64,000 nt of DNA, taken from DASXUX01 sp036504595 (GTDB lineage: Bacteria > Planctomycetota > SZUA-567 > H5-PLA8). Location: assembly GCA_036504595.1 (NCBI GenBank), contig DASXUX010000067.1, positions 510,414 to 574,413 of the forward strand, written 5' to 3'. Below the pieces are notes generated by a model that was not told the DNA's origin, did not search any database, and saw only the letters and a list, made by a program, of their open reading frames with translations. Both the position numbers and the translations under genes were made by a program. Of the stretch, positions 24,875-33,912 are shown piece after piece. Each line of letters starts with the position of its first letter. Within the stretch, counting starts at the first letter, position 1.

Positions 24875-27800
24875 ATGAATCGTTCATCGCTCATTTGTGC
24901 CGCCATGTTCATCGCCATAAGTGCCACCGGCTCCGAGCTGGTCACCAAAGTCGCCGAGCCCTTCGAAGGGCCGCTGTGGAGCGTCGATCCGTACGCCATG
25001 GCAAAGGGCAAGACCTCCCTGTCGTCCGAAGTCGCCCCCGGCACCGATTCAAAAAAGAGCCTGGAGATCGAAGCGCACTGGGAAGGCGGCAAAGGCTTCC
25101 AGTGGTTCGCGGTCAAGCCGGTATCAGCCATTGCGATTCCCGGCGAACTGAAATCCGTGCGCGTCCGTGTGCGCAGCAGCGACCCGCGCCTGACCTTCGC
25201 GCTGAAGTTCAAGGACGGCTGGGGCCGCATCGAAGTGGACAAGAAGAAACTCGAGCACGCGCTAATCGTCAAGAATGCCAACGAATGGACCACGATCGAT
25301 TTCAAGGTTCCACCGGACTGGGTGCAGCCGGTCAGCATCGATTCCGTGCTCGCTCACAATTGGGATTTCCAGAACGAAGCCCGCACCATTCACCTGTGGC
25401 TCGATCACCTGGAAGCCACGACCGACATTTCTAACGTTGATCCCGAAACCGGCGTGCTGAAAACGTGGAAGCCCAACACTGGGGAGACAGACCCGAAGAA
25501 GCAGGTCAAGGAGCCACCCAAGACGCCGCTGGTCAGCACCGATCTTTCCATGAACGCCGTCTGCAACGTTTTCGCCGGCGCCGAACCGTCCGTCACGGTC
25601 TCCGTGCGCAACTGGAAGCCCGCCGCATTGACCGGCAAGCTCCAGTGCGAAGTCACCGATCTGTCCGGTCAGAAAATCGATACGCAGGAGCAGCCGGTTT
25701 CGGTCGAAAGCGCGGCGAGCTTGTCGTTCCCAATAAAGGTCGAAAAGTTCGGCCTCTACAATCTCACCGCAAGCCTCACGCTCGCCGGCGCTGCGCCGCG
25801 CACGCAGAAAATCGCTTTTGCCAAACTTCCCGCGACGCGCCAGCTCACCGAAGCGCAGAAGCGCGCCTCTCCCTATGGTCTGAATGTCCACGGCGGCTCG
25901 GACAACCAGCGGCTGGAACCCTTCGCCGCCGCCGGTCTCGTCTGGTTCCGCGATTACGCCTTCAACTGGGAATGGATGCTGCGCGCCAAAGGCAACGACA
26001 AGCATTACGCCGGCTGGCCATATTTCCCGACGCTGGCCAAACGCTACGAAGATCTGGGCGTCAAACTCCTCCCGTGCCTGATGGGCGCAATCAAGCCGCC
26101 GGTAGCGCCGGCCTCCGTGCCGGCCGGCAGGGACGCCGGCGCCACCTTTGGCCCCGACCGCGCCTGGGCCACGGAACTGGCCGACATCCTCAGCGCGTTC
26201 CCAAAGATCACGCATTGGGAACTGAGCAACGAGTACGACCTGGTCGACAACCACGCCAAAGCCGAAGAAGCCATCCGGTGGGCGAACTACCGCGCGTATC
26301 ACAAGAAATTCGCCGAGGTCATCAATGTGCTGACCGGCGGCGAAGTGGTCGCCGTCGAAAACGGCCGCGCGGGCATCTGGCCGGAGCGCGCGAAGGATTG
26401 CGTGTCGAGCGGCGATTTCGCTGGCATCGGCGTGATCAACACCCATCACTACTGCGGCATCGAAGCGCCCGAAGTGAACTACGGCAACTTCAACACGGGG
26501 TTCGAAACGCTGCGCCGCGACGAAGCGCCCAGCTTGTTCTTCGATCGCCTGCGCGCCGTCAAGCGCGTCGCGGTCAGCGACGGCAAGCCGCGCGAATCGT
26601 GGCTGACGGAGTTCGGCTGGGACACGCTGGCCGGAAACGTCGTCACGCCATACGAACAGGCCGCATTCCTGCCGCGCGCGTGGCTCCTGGCCCTGGCTGC
26701 CGGAACCGACAAGTGTTTCTGGTTCTTCAACTACGATGCCGCGAAATCGCAGCAGTTCTTCGATGGCTGCGGCCTCCTCGCCTTCGACGGCAGCCCAAAG
26801 CTCTCGCTTTGCGCGCTGGCCGGCCTAACCGCCTTGATGCCCAACCCGAAGTGCGTGGGCGAAATCAGCGCCGGCGAAAACACCTGGGGCTACGTGTTCG
26901 AAAGCGAAGGCAAACTCGTTGCCGCTCTGTGGGCAATTGACGGCAGGGTTCAGGGTTCAGGGGTCGGGGGTCAGGGTAACGGCCCGGAGGTGACTTTTAA
27001 CGCTGAGCAACTTCACGACTATCTTGGCAACAAGCTGGCCGGCAAAAGTGCCAAGCTCGGACTGGCGCCGGTCTACGCCGTCGGCCTGAGCAAAGACGAT
27101 CCGCTCTACAAGCAGACCGCTTTCAGCCTCGACTCTCCTTATTTGGTCGTCGCCACCGCCGGCGATCAGATCACGGCCACGCTGCGGATTCAAAACAATC
27201 AGGCCGCACAAATTTCCGGCAGTGCGCAGCTCAAAGTACCCGAAGGCTGGAGCGCCGCCACGGCGGACTACGCCTTCAAAGTTCAGCCCGGGGAGAAGAT
27301 GCTGCTCCCCATGCAGATCACCGTCAGTCCCAAAGAAGGCATCGGACAGAAGACCGTGAAGATCGCGATCCCTAGCGTGAAGGAAATCCCGCTGCAGGTT
27401 CTCGTGCAGCAAGCGCTGATCATGCAGGTCGGTCCGATCATGGGCCAACCGGGCAAGGCCGACATCAACGTGAAGATCGGCAACCAGTCCGCAAAGACGG
27501 TCGATGGAACGCTGACGCTGAAACTTCCCGCCGCGTGGAAGGCCATTACTGCCGAACAGAAAGTCGAAGGCTTGAAGTCCGGAGAAATCCGCGACGTGAA
27601 ATGCTCGCTGGAATGGAGCGCCGACTGGAAGACCGGGGAGTCCGCCATGGCCGTCTTCGCGACCGCCGACGGCAAGTCCGCTCAGCGCCCGATCATCCCC
27701 AAGAGCCTGCGTCTGCACAAAGCGCCCGCGCTGAAGATGGACGGCAAGCTGGACGACTGGCCTGCCGCCTGCGAACTCCCGCCGTGGCTGCTCGGCTGCA

Positions 27801-28318
27801 CGCTGGGCGAAGCGAAGGCCCGCGCGTTCCTGGCGTGGAGTCCCGACGGCTTGTACGGCGCGGTGGACGTTCACGATTCGAAGTTGAGCGCCGCCGATCC
27901 GCGCAGCTTTTGGAACGGCGACTGCCTGGAACTGTTCGTCGATACGGCCGACAACAAGGCGCACCGCGAATACGACGTCGGCGACCACCAGTTCTGGCTC
28001 GTGCCGCAGGTCGATGAACACCGCGTCTACGCCGGCCGCTGGAAACGCAAGAACGAAATAGCTGAAACACAGTACGACGTGCAGGGCGTGAAGAGCTACG
28101 CGACGAAAACAGAAGACGGCTACACGATGGAGTTTTTCCTGCCCGCGTCCGCTCTGCAAAAGTACCAGCCGAAAGTCGGCGCGCACCTGGGCGTCAGCGT
28201 CAACCTGACCGTCAAAGGCCAGCGCTTCAGCCGCGAAGTCTACTGGCCCTGGACGAAGACGGATTGGGCTCTGGCGAATTGGCCGAAAATGTGGGGCTCG
28301 GTGGAACTGGCGGAGTGA
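24875..28318 (+). CDS. large secreted clan-A glycoside hydrolase with CBM9-like C-terminus
   Basis: A 1147-residue exported protein (signal peptide about 1-20). The N-terminal 300 residues are beta-rich. A TIM-barrel region (about 320-680) holds the likely acid/base Glu453 in W-E-L-S-N-E-Y-D and nucleophile Glu579 in W-L-T-E-F-G-W-D, the clan GH-A arrangement; the closest look is GH39/GH5-like, but the family is unassigned. Two beta-sandwich segments follow. Residues about 950-1145 are a CBM9-like module (L-D-D-W-P-A, D-C-L-E-L-F-V-D, F-F-L-P-A-S-A-L). Two repeats are translated in frame: V-A-P-A-S-V-P-A-G-R-D-A-G-A-T (about 410-425) and G-R-V-Q-G-S-G-V-G-G-Q-G (about 690). The gene is probably controlled by the regulator upstream. 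Confidence 0.8.
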   Translation: MNRSSLICAAMFIAISATGSELVTKVAEPFEGPLWSVDPYAMAKGKTSLSSEVAPGTDSKKSLEIEAHWEGGKGFQWFAVKPVSAIAIPGELKSVRVRVRSSDPRLTFALKFKDGWGRIEVDKKKLEHALIVKNANEWTTIDFKVPPDWVQPVSIDSVLAHNWDFQNEARTIHLWLDHLEATTDISNVDPETGVLKTWKPNTGETDPKKQVKEPPKTPLVSTDLSMNAVCNVFAGAEPSVTVSVRNWKPAALTGKLQCEVTDLSGQKIDTQEQPVSVESAASLSFPIKVEKFGLYNLTASLTLAGAAPRTQKIAFAKLPATRQLTEAQKRASPYGLNVHGGSDNQRLEPFAAAGLVWFRDYAFNWEWMLRAKGNDKHYAGWPYFPTLAKRYEDLGVKLLPCLMGAIKPPVAPASVPAGRDAGATFGPDRAWATELADILSAFPKITHWELSNEYDLVDNHAKAEEAIRWANYRAYHKKFAEVINVLTGGEVVAVENGRAGIWPERAKDCVSSGDFAGIGVINTHHYCGIEAPEVNYGNFNTGFETLRRDEAPSLFFDRLRAVKRVAVSDGKPRESWLTEFGWDTLAGNVVTPYEQAAFLPRAWLLALAAGTDKCFWFFNYDAAKSQQFFDGCGLLAFDGSPKLSLCALAGLTALMPNPKCVGEISAGENTWGYVFESEGKLVAALWAIDGRVQGSGVGGQGNGPEVTFNAEQLHDYLGNKLAGKSAKLGLAPVYAVGLSKDDPLYKQTAFSLDSPYLVVATAGDQITATLRIQNNQAAQISGSAQLKVPEGWSAATADYAFKVQPGEKMLLPMQITVSPKEGIGQKTVKIAIPSVKEIPLQVLVQQALIMQVGPIMGQPGKADINVKIGNQSAKTVDGTLTLKLPAAWKAITAEQKVEGLKSGEIRDVKCSLEWSADWKTGESAMAVFATADGKSAQRPIIPKSLRLHKAPALKMDGKLDDWPAACELPPWLLGCTLGEAKARAFLAWSPDGLYGAVDVHDSKLSAADPRSFWNGDCLELFVDTADNKAHREYDVGDHQFWLVPQVDEHRVYAGRWKRKNEIAETQYDVQGVKSYATKTEDGYTMEFFLPASALQKYQPKVGAHLGVSVNLTVKGQRFSREVYWPWTKTDWALANWPKMWGSVELAE
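26101..26146. repeat. 46-bp coding palindrome (GGTAGCGCCGGCC family), copy 1
   Basis: Begins GGTAGCGCCGGCCTCCG and ends GACGCCGGCGCCACC. It is read as V-A-P-A-S-V-P-A-G-R-D-A-G-A-T within a loop of the hydrolase barrel. Other copies are at 32432, 54789 and 55464. Confidence 0.9.
26943..26985. repeat. heptamer array, TTCAGGG type, inside the hydrolase gene
   Basis: GGCAGGG, TTCAGGG, GTCGGGG, GTCAGGG, TAACGGC, in frame, coding a Gly/Val-rich turn. The unit is the same as in intergenic arrays at 28321 and 36928. Confidence 0.85.
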
Positions 28319-28320
28319 AA

Positions 28321-28346
28321 CGGCAGGGTTCAGGGTTCAGGGTTCG
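28321..28346. repeat. heptamer array, GGGTTCA type
   Basis: Three GGGTTC(A/G) units directly after the hydrolase stop codon, between convergent genes. Confidence 0.8.
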
Positions 28347-28392
28347 GCGTATGGAAGGAAGGTCGGCGCGACCCCGATACCCTTTATCCCCG

Positions 28393-30768
28393 TCACTGCG
28401 TCGCTTCCGCAAAATCGGCGTGCTCCGTCCGCGCGATAATCTCATCCTGCAGTTCGCGCGAGAGATCGCAGAAATAGTCGCTGTATCCGGCGACGCGCAC
28501 GATCAAGTCGCGGTGTGCTTCCGGCGTCGCCTGCGCTTTCCGCAGCGTGTCGGCGCGGACGACGTTCAACTGAATGTGATGTCCATCCATCTTGAAGTAG
28601 CTGCGGACCAGGTGCGCCAGATTGTCGAGGTTCTCGTCGCTTGAGAGCAGCGACGGCGTGAATTTCATATTCAGCAGCGCGCCGCCGGTCTTGATGTGAT
28701 CCATTTTTGCGGCCGACTTGATCACCGCCGTGGGCCCGCGGCGGTCGGCTCCTTGCACCGGCGAAATGCCTTCGGACAGCGGCAGGGTCGCCTTGCGCCC
28801 GTCCGGCATCGCGCCGGTAACCGAGCCGAAATAAATGTGGCAGGTCGTTGGAAGCATTTCGATGCGGTAGCAACCGCCCTTCGTGTTCGGCCGGCCGTCC
28901 ACTTCTTCAAAGAGCAGATTGAACGCGCGCAGCATGATCTCGTCGGCATATTCGTCATCGTTGCCGTACTTGTGCGTGCGGTTGAGCATCTTCTGGCGGA
29001 TGTTTTCGCGGCCGGCGAAATCTCTATCGAGCATTTCGATCAGCTCTTTCGCTGAAGTCGAGCGCTCCTCGAACAGGATCTGCTTCAGAGCCGACAGCGC
29101 ATCGGTTAGGCTGCCGATGCCGACGAACTGAATAAAGCTATTGTTGTAGCGCGCGCCGCCCGCGTTGTAGTCCTTGCCTTTGCGAATGCAATCGTCGGTG
29201 ATCACCGACAGAAACGGCGCCGGCATCAGCGTCGCGTACATGCGCTCGATGATCTGGTTCCCGCGCATCTTCACGTCGATGAAATGCCGAAGCTGCGTGT
29301 GGAACGCCGCGAACAACTCATCGAAGTTGGCAAAGCTCTCCGCCGCGCCCGTCTTCGGCCCAAGCTGCTGGCTCGTGCGCGGATCAACGCCGTTGTGCAG
29401 CGTCACTTCGAGCACTTTCGGCAGATTGAAATATCCGGTCAGGATGAACGCTTCCTTGCCGAATGCGCCGGTCTCGACGCAGCCGCTGCATCCGCCGGCG
29501 CGCGCGTCTTCGAGCGTCTTGCCCTGCCGGATCTGTTCGGCGATCACTGCGTCCGTGTTGAAGATCGACGGAAAGCCGTAGCCCTTGCGAATCACCTTTA
29601 ACGCGTGCTTCAGCAGAGTGTCGGGCGTTTTTTTCGAAAGCTGAATGTTGGTGCTGGGCTGCAGCAGATGCATCTCGTCCACAATGTCGAGCAGCATGTG
29701 CGAGACTTCGTTCGATCCGTCGGTACCATCGCGCAGCAGGCCGCCAATGTTGATGTTCGCGAAATCCGTATACGTGCCGCTTTCGGCCGCCGTGACGCCG
29801 ACCTTCGGCGGCGCCGGATGATTGTTGAACTTGATGAAAAAGCATTCGAGCAACTCGCGCGCGGACTCAGGCGTCAACGTTCCGTCTTCCAATCCCTTGC
29901 GATAAAACGGCAGCAGATGCTGATCGAGATGCCCTGGGCAGAATGAATCCCAGCCGTTGAGTTCCGTAATCACCGCCAGATGGCAGAACCAGTAGGCCTG
30001 CAGCGCTTCGTGGAAATCCCGCGGCGCGTTGGCCGGCACGTGCGAACACACATCGGCGATCTTCAACAGTTCGGCCTTGCGCGCCGCATTTTTCGCGGTC
30101 GTTGCGCGTTCCCTCGCCAGTTTCGCGTGTCGCTGCGCAAAGAGGACACAAGCATCGCAAGCGATCTCCATGCCTTTGAGCTGCTCCAGCTTTGCGTACG
30201 CCTCCGGGTCGCGCAGAAAGTCCAGGGCAGCGATCGACGCGGCGATCTCGTCCCTGAAATCGCGCAAGCCTTTGCGGTAAATCTTATCGTCCAGCACCGT
30301 GTGCCCGGGCGCGCGCTGCTCCATGAATTCGGTAAAGATGCCCGCGTCGTACGCCGCGCGCCACTCCGGGGAGACGGTATTGAAGATGCGATCGCGCATG
30401 CTCCGTCCGCGCCAGTAATGGATGACTTTCTCCGCGTAGACCTTGTGACACTCCGGCGGAACGTCGTAATGCGTCTTCGGCCGGGAGCTGAGAATCTCGA
30501 GGTCCTCAGCGCTGTGGCAGGTCAGTTCGGGATAGGTCGGCACAACCTTCGGCTTGGGTCCGCGCTCGCCGACGATCAATTCCGTCTCGCCCAGATAAAT
30601 CGTCTTGCGTTCGCACAGATGGTGGAAGGCACGCGCGCGCATGACGGGCGGCGAAAAGCGGCCGTCGTTCGCCTGGTAGAACTCCGTCATCAGCACCGCG
30701 CGTTCGGCGGTCAGTGACGGCCGCGCATCGAGGCTCTCGCGGCGGAGTTTGGACGTGCGCTCAGTCAT
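28393..30768 (-). CDS. glycyl radical enzyme, trans-4-hydroxyproline dehydratase (HypD)-like
   Basis: A 791-residue pyruvate-formate-lyase superfamily enzyme. The active-site pair is Cys430 and Glu432 in G-G-C-S-G-C-V-E-T-G. The glycyl radical site is Gly761 in V-R-V-A-G-Y-S-D-Y-F. The C-V-E-T-G context, E-Q-R-A-P-G-H-T-V (His156), G-W-D-S-F-C-P-G (Asp274), S-G-T-Y-T-D-F-A-N and L-P-T-T-C-H-I-Y-F-G all resemble trans-4-hydroxy-L-proline dehydratase, which makes pyrroline carboxylate. I base this on memory of that sequence, so 'HypD-like' is inference. Activity needs a radical-SAM activase, and none is encoded beside it. It indicates anaerobic metabolism. Confidence 0.85.
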   Translation of the reverse strand: MTERTSKLRRESLDARPSLTAERAVLMTEFYQANDGRFSPPVMRARAFHHLCERKTIYLGETELIVGERGPKPKVVPTYPELTCHSAEDLEILSSRPKTHYDVPPECHKVYAEKVIHYWRGRSMRDRIFNTVSPEWRAAYDAGIFTEFMEQRAPGHTVLDDKIYRKGLRDFRDEIAASIAALDFLRDPEAYAKLEQLKGMEIACDACVLFAQRHAKLARERATTAKNAARKAELLKIADVCSHVPANAPRDFHEALQAYWFCHLAVITELNGWDSFCPGHLDQHLLPFYRKGLEDGTLTPESARELLECFFIKFNNHPAPPKVGVTAAESGTYTDFANINIGGLLRDGTDGSNEVSHMLLDIVDEMHLLQPSTNIQLSKKTPDTLLKHALKVIRKGYGFPSIFNTDAVIAEQIRQGKTLEDARAGGCSGCVETGAFGKEAFILTGYFNLPKVLEVTLHNGVDPRTSQQLGPKTGAAESFANFDELFAAFHTQLRHFIDVKMRGNQIIERMYATLMPAPFLSVITDDCIRKGKDYNAGGARYNNSFIQFVGIGSLTDALSALKQILFEERSTSAKELIEMLDRDFAGRENIRQKMLNRTHKYGNDDEYADEIMLRAFNLLFEEVDGRPNTKGGCYRIEMLPTTCHIYFGSVTGAMPDGRKATLPLSEGISPVQGADRRGPTAVIKSAAKMDHIKTGGALLNMKFTPSLLSSDENLDNLAHLVRSYFKMDGHHIQLNVVRADTLRKAQATPEAHRDLIVRVAGYSDYFCDLSRELQDEIIARTEHADFAEATQ

Positions 30769-30795
30769 TTTTCCCTCACAGTTTTCACTACTTCA

Positions 30796-30846
30796 ACGCA
30801 GAGACGCAGAGACGCAGAGGACGCGGAGAGCGCGGAGAGCGCAGAG
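30796..30846. repeat. octamer array, ACGCAGAG type
   Basis: ACGCAGAG three times, then GACGCGGAGAGCGCGGAGAGCGCAGAG, in the tandem gap between the lactonase-like and GRE genes. Confidence 0.85.
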
Positions 30847-30922
30847 TTTCTTGAACATTTCACTGCGCCAGTCTGTACCGGAGTCAATGCGCCACAACCA
30901 TTCATTCCACACTCATTCCCGT

Positions 30923-31789
30923 TTATTCCGTTTTTCTCGCCTCAACGACGCAGCGCTCCCCATGCACAGGAACGTGCACGCGCAACTTTGGATACTTCAC
31001 ACGCATGTAGTCGGCAAATGCTATCGGATCGCCCAGATTGCCTTCGAACATGTCGAAGTGTGCTGGAATCGTGCAGCGCGGTTCCAGCGCGCCGGCCAGG
31101 TCGGCGGCTTCCTGATAGGTCATGTTGCCGATGCAGCCGCGCGCGAGGCGTTCGGCGTCGCGACCGTTGATGGGCAGCATGACGACGTCAATCTTCCACC
31201 GCAGCAGCGTCGTCTGCAGGCCTTCGTAGATGCAGCAGTCGCCGGAATGATACAGCGTGCAGCCGTTGCCTTCGACGATGTAGCCCAAGTGTGGGTAACG
31301 CCCGCTCGCACGGTCTTGATCAAGGAACTCGTGCGCCGCCGCGACGCCGTACACGCGCACCGCGCCAAAGTCATGGGTCCAACTATTCGACACGCCGGCT
31401 CCCGCCGCCCCGATCAACGGACCATCGTCCAGGCCAATGAAGCGCTCCAACGGAATCTTCAGCTCTTGCGACAGACGTTCTTTGAGCAGGTCCGGGACGA
31501 CGAACTTCGCCTTCGGCGCGGCGTCGGCGATGGAGGGCCAAGCGGGCCGGTCGATGTGGTCGGCGTGGTCGTGCGTGCCGAGAATCAGGTCTGCGTGAGC
31601 GAGATCGGTCGGCGAGAGCAGCGGCGGAATCAGGCGGCCCTTCATCGGTGTGAGGAAGGGGTCGATGTAGATGATCGCCGCGCCGAGTTTCACGACAAAG
31701 CTGTGCTGCCCGAGCCACCAGAGGCCGAGCTCGCCGCGACGCAGGGAGCAAGCGTCGATATCGTGAATGAGTTCAGCGCCGCGTTTCAT
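30923..31789 (-). CDS. metallo-beta-lactamase-fold hydrolase, UlaG lactonase-like
   Basis: A 288-residue predicted metal hydrolase. The start is the ATG complementary to 31787-31789, six bases after GGAGG; the frame extends upstream only through a heptamer array. Motifs: G-T-H-D-H-A-D-H-I-D (metal His/Asp), Y-H-S-G-D-C (third ligand region), P-I-N-G-R-D, G-N-M-T-Y-Q-E-A and I-P-A-H-F-D-M-F. The latter two are typical of UlaG, the L-ascorbate-6-phosphate lactonase. Transcribed in the same direction as the zinc dehydrogenase upstream and GRE downstream, it fits sugar-acid breakdown. The exact substrate is unknown. Confidence 0.82.
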   Translation of the reverse strand: MKRGAELIHDIDACSLRRGELGLWWLGQHSFVVKLGAAIIYIDPFLTPMKGRLIPPLLSPTDLAHADLILGTHDHADHIDRPAWPSIADAAPKAKFVVPDLLKERLSQELKIPLERFIGLDDGPLIGAAGAGVSNSWTHDFGAVRVYGVAAAHEFLDQDRASGRYPHLGYIVEGNGCTLYHSGDCCIYEGLQTTLLRWKIDVVMLPINGRDAERLARGCIGNMTYQEAADLAGALEPRCTIPAHFDMFEGNLGDPIAFADYMRVKYPKLRVHVPVHGERCVVEARKTE

Positions 31790-31802
31790 CCGATCCTCCA
31801 AG

Positions 31803-31890
31803 TCTTGAGTCTGGAGTCTTGAGTCTGGAGTCTTCAACGGCCACGGCGGCGACGACGACTCCAGACTCAGGACTCCAGACTCCAGACTTT
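31803..31890. repeat. heptamer hairpin, AGTCTTG/AGTCTGG type
   Basis: Alternating AGTCTTG and AGTCTGG units, a GC-rich centre, then ACTCCAG, ACTCAGG, ACTCCAG, ACTCCAG inverted. A clean example of two heptamer arms. Confidence 0.92.
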
Positions 31891-31897
31891 TGTTTGC

Positions 31898-32896
31898 TCA
31901 CCACTCCATCACGACTTTGATCACATCCGCCCGCCGGCCGCGCACCAGTTCCATGCCTTCGGCAAAACGCGAAACGGGAATGCGATGCGTGATGAGCTTC
32001 TCAAGCTGCACTGCCCCTGTTGTCGCCAAGCGCACCGCTTCGTCCCACGCTCCGGCGCTGGCGTTGCTGCCGACAAGTTCGATTTCGCGATGCAGCAGGT
32101 GATTCCAGCGGAAGTTCGCGTGCGCATCGTCGTAATCGCCAAGCACCAACACCTTCCCCTCGCGCGCAACCATGTCGAGAGCCATCTGCGCGCCGTCGGG
32201 AGAACCGGACGCTTCGATCACGCATGAGAACGGATAGTTCGGTGAAGCGATCAACGTCTCCTTCAGTCGTTCGCCCAGTTCGCGGCGGTTCAGTGTTGCT
32301 GCGCCGAATTCCTTTGCAAGCAATAGCCGCGTCTCGCGCCCACCGATCAGTACGACCTGCTTTACGCCCGCGCGGCGCAGAAGCGGAACCATCAGCAGGC
32401 CGATGGGGCCATCGCCGATCACAAGAGCGGTGGTAGCGCCGGCCTCCGTGCCGGCCGGCAGGGACGCCAGCGCTACCTTCAGCCGATTCATCCCCCGCAC
32501 GCAAACCGCGAGCGGTTCAATGAGCGCGGCGGTTGTGATTGGAAATTCGGGCGGCAGCACACGGACGTTTTTCGCTTCGGTGATCAGGAACTGGCCGTAG
32601 CCGCCGGGGTGTTCGAAGCCGACTTCGCCGCCATCGGTCCAAACGTTCTCTGCCACGCAGGGTTTGCCGAGCAATTCGGGCGGCGTTGCGAAACCGAGCG
32701 CCTCCACGTAGCCGGACCATTCGTGGCCTGGGATGGCCGGAAAACCGGTGCGGCTCCACCCGGCGATCATCTCAATGTCCGTGGCGCAGATTCCACACGC
32801 AGCGGTGCGGACGCGCACCTGCCCGGATCCCGGCTGCGGATCAGGCCAGTCCTGCATTTCCAGCTTGCCGGGCGCGGTGTTGACAAGTGCCTTCAT
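31898..32896 (-). CDS. zinc-type medium-chain alcohol dehydrogenase
   Basis: A 332-residue MDR-superfamily dehydrogenase. The start at the ATG complementary to 32894-32896 follows GGGAG and aligns with the family start M-K-A-L-V. Catalytic zinc ligands: Cys in A-C-G-I-C-A-T-D, His-Glu in P-G-H-E-W-S-G, Glu in A-L-I-E-P-L. The four-Cys structural zinc lobe is absent. The cofactor motif V-I-G-D-G-P-I-G follows directly after a repeat-encoded insert, V-A-L-A-S-L-P-A-G-T-E-A-G-A-T-T, at the junction of catalytic and NAD domains. Likely a polyol or threonine-type dehydrogenase; the substrate is unknown. It is probably co-directional with the lactonase-like gene. Confidence 0.85.
   Translation of the reverse strand: MKALVNTAPGKLEMQDWPDPQPGSGQVRVRTAACGICATDIEMIAGWSRTGFPAIPGHEWSGYVEALGFATPPELLGKPCVAENVWTDGGEVGFEHPGGYGQFLITEAKNVRVLPPEFPITTAALIEPLAVCVRGMNRLKVALASLPAGTEAGATTALVIGDGPIGLLMVPLLRRAGVKQVVLIGGRETRLLLAKEFGAATLNRRELGERLKETLIASPNYPFSCVIEASGSPDGAQMALDMVAREGKVLVLGDYDDAHANFRWNHLLHREIELVGSNASAGAWDEAVRLATTGAVQLEKLITHRIPVSRFAEGMELVRGRRADVIKVVMEW
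32432..32477. repeat. 46-bp coding palindrome (GGTAGCGCCGGCC family), copy 2
   Basis: Nearly identical to 26101-26146 on the plus strand, but here the gene is on the minus strand; read that way it still codes P-A-G-T-E-A-G-A-T. It sits at a domain junction. Confidence 0.9.
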
Positions 32897-33034
32897 CTTG
32901 CTCCCGTCAGAGAGGTTCACATTGAATGCTTCGCCGCCATGATCGTCATCCTAGCGGCTGGGAATTCAAGGTTCGACTACTGAAAACATGAACGCGGTGT
33001 AATCATTCCGGGACCTAACATAGAGGAGAAAACA

Positions 33035-33850
33035 ATGAACAAGTTCGGGCTGATGTTGTGCATGGCGGTTATGGCGATGGCGTTTCAGGCGGGCGCGGAA
33101 GACGCGGTCAAGCCGATCAAAGTTCTGCTGATCTGCGGCGGAAACGCTCACGATTACAAGAACCAATCGACGTTAATCCCCGCAGGGCTGAAGGAACGCA
33201 TCAACGCGGAGGTCACCGTTGAGCACCCGACGCTGCCGACGGGCAAGGAGATTCCGGGCAACACCGTGATCGATCTCTACAAGAAACCAGATTGGATCAA
33301 GGGCTACGACATCGTGATCCACAACGAATGCTACGCTGAAGTCGCCGACAAGGACGCCGTCGAAAGCATCGCCAAAGCTCACGCGGACAGCGGCGTCGCG
33401 GCCGTCGTGATCCATGGCTCGCTGCATGCGTATCGCTCCGCCGACAAAGTCACTGACGAATGGCGCAAGTTGCTTGGCGTGACTTCTGTGCGTCACGAAA
33501 AAGGCGGCCGCACGCTGGAGATCAAGACCGTCAAAGCCGATCATCCGATCATGGCCGGCTTCGTGACTCCTTGGAAGCTTGACAAGGAAGAGCTGTACGT
33601 GATCGAAAAGGAATGGCCGAATTGCGTGCCGCTAGCCACCGCGTTTGCCGAAGATGCCAAGAAGGATTTCACGGTCGCCTGGGCGAACACGGACGGCAAG
33701 GCCAAGGTCTTCGGCGTGTCACTCGGACATCCCAACGCAACATTCCAGAACATGACCTACATGGACCTGATGGCCCGCGGCATCCTCTGGGCCTGCGACA
33801 AGATCGATGAAAAAGGCCAGCCGAAGCCCGGATACGGGGCGAAGAAATAG
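33035..33850 (+). CDS. ThuA domain protein, exported
   Basis: A 271-residue protein with a signal peptide (about 1-21, ending G-A-E-D) and a ThuA (trehalose utilisation) domain: I-K-V-L-L-I-C-G-G-N-A-H-D-Y, then V-I-H-N-E-C-Y, V-V-I-H-G-S-L-H-A-Y-R and V-S-L-G-H-P-N-A-T-F. ThuA proteins have a class-I glutamine-amidotransferase-like fold and are associated with disaccharide or sugar-derivative use; the catalytic activity is not settled. AGGAG precedes the ATG. In related genomes ThuA often accompanies Gfo/Idh/MocA oxidoreductases, as with the gene at 34455 on the opposite strand. A terminator follows. Confidence 0.88.
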   Translation: MNKFGLMLCMAVMAMAFQAGAEDAVKPIKVLLICGGNAHDYKNQSTLIPAGLKERINAEVTVEHPTLPTGKEIPGNTVIDLYKKPDWIKGYDIVIHNECYAEVADKDAVESIAKAHADSGVAAVVIHGSLHAYRSADKVTDEWRKLLGVTSVRHEKGGRTLEIKTVKADHPIMAGFVTPWKLDKEELYVIEKEWPNCVPLATAFAEDAKKDFTVAWANTDGKAKVFGVSLGHPNATFQNMTYMDLMARGILWACDKIDEKGQPKPGYGAKK

Positions 33851-33880
33851 GCTTGAGGCTTCAGGCCTGAGACTTGAGGC
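33849..33880. repeat. heptamer array, AGGCTTG type
   Basis: AGGCTTG, AGGCTTC, AGGCCTG, AGACTTG, AGGCAGG immediately after the thuA stop codon. Confidence 0.85.
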
Positions 33881-33886
33881 AGGAAG

Positions 33887-33912
33887 CGGCGGGCGAAAGC
33901 TCGCCGTTTTTT
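33887..33912 (+). terminator. intrinsic terminator after the ThuA gene
   Basis: CGGCGGGC, GAAA tetraloop, GCTCGCCG, then TTTTTTC. One G-U pair in the stem. Confidence 0.85.

Noticed and set aside
28393..30768. Calling the glycyl radical enzyme pyruvate formate-lyase.
   Set aside because: PFL uses two adjacent Cys; here a single Cys is followed by Val-Glu, the dehydratase/lyase pattern.
31803..31890. Heptamer arrays as CRISPR or origin iterons.
   Set aside because: Units are 7 nt with no spacers, differ in sequence from place to place and have no cas or replication genes nearby.
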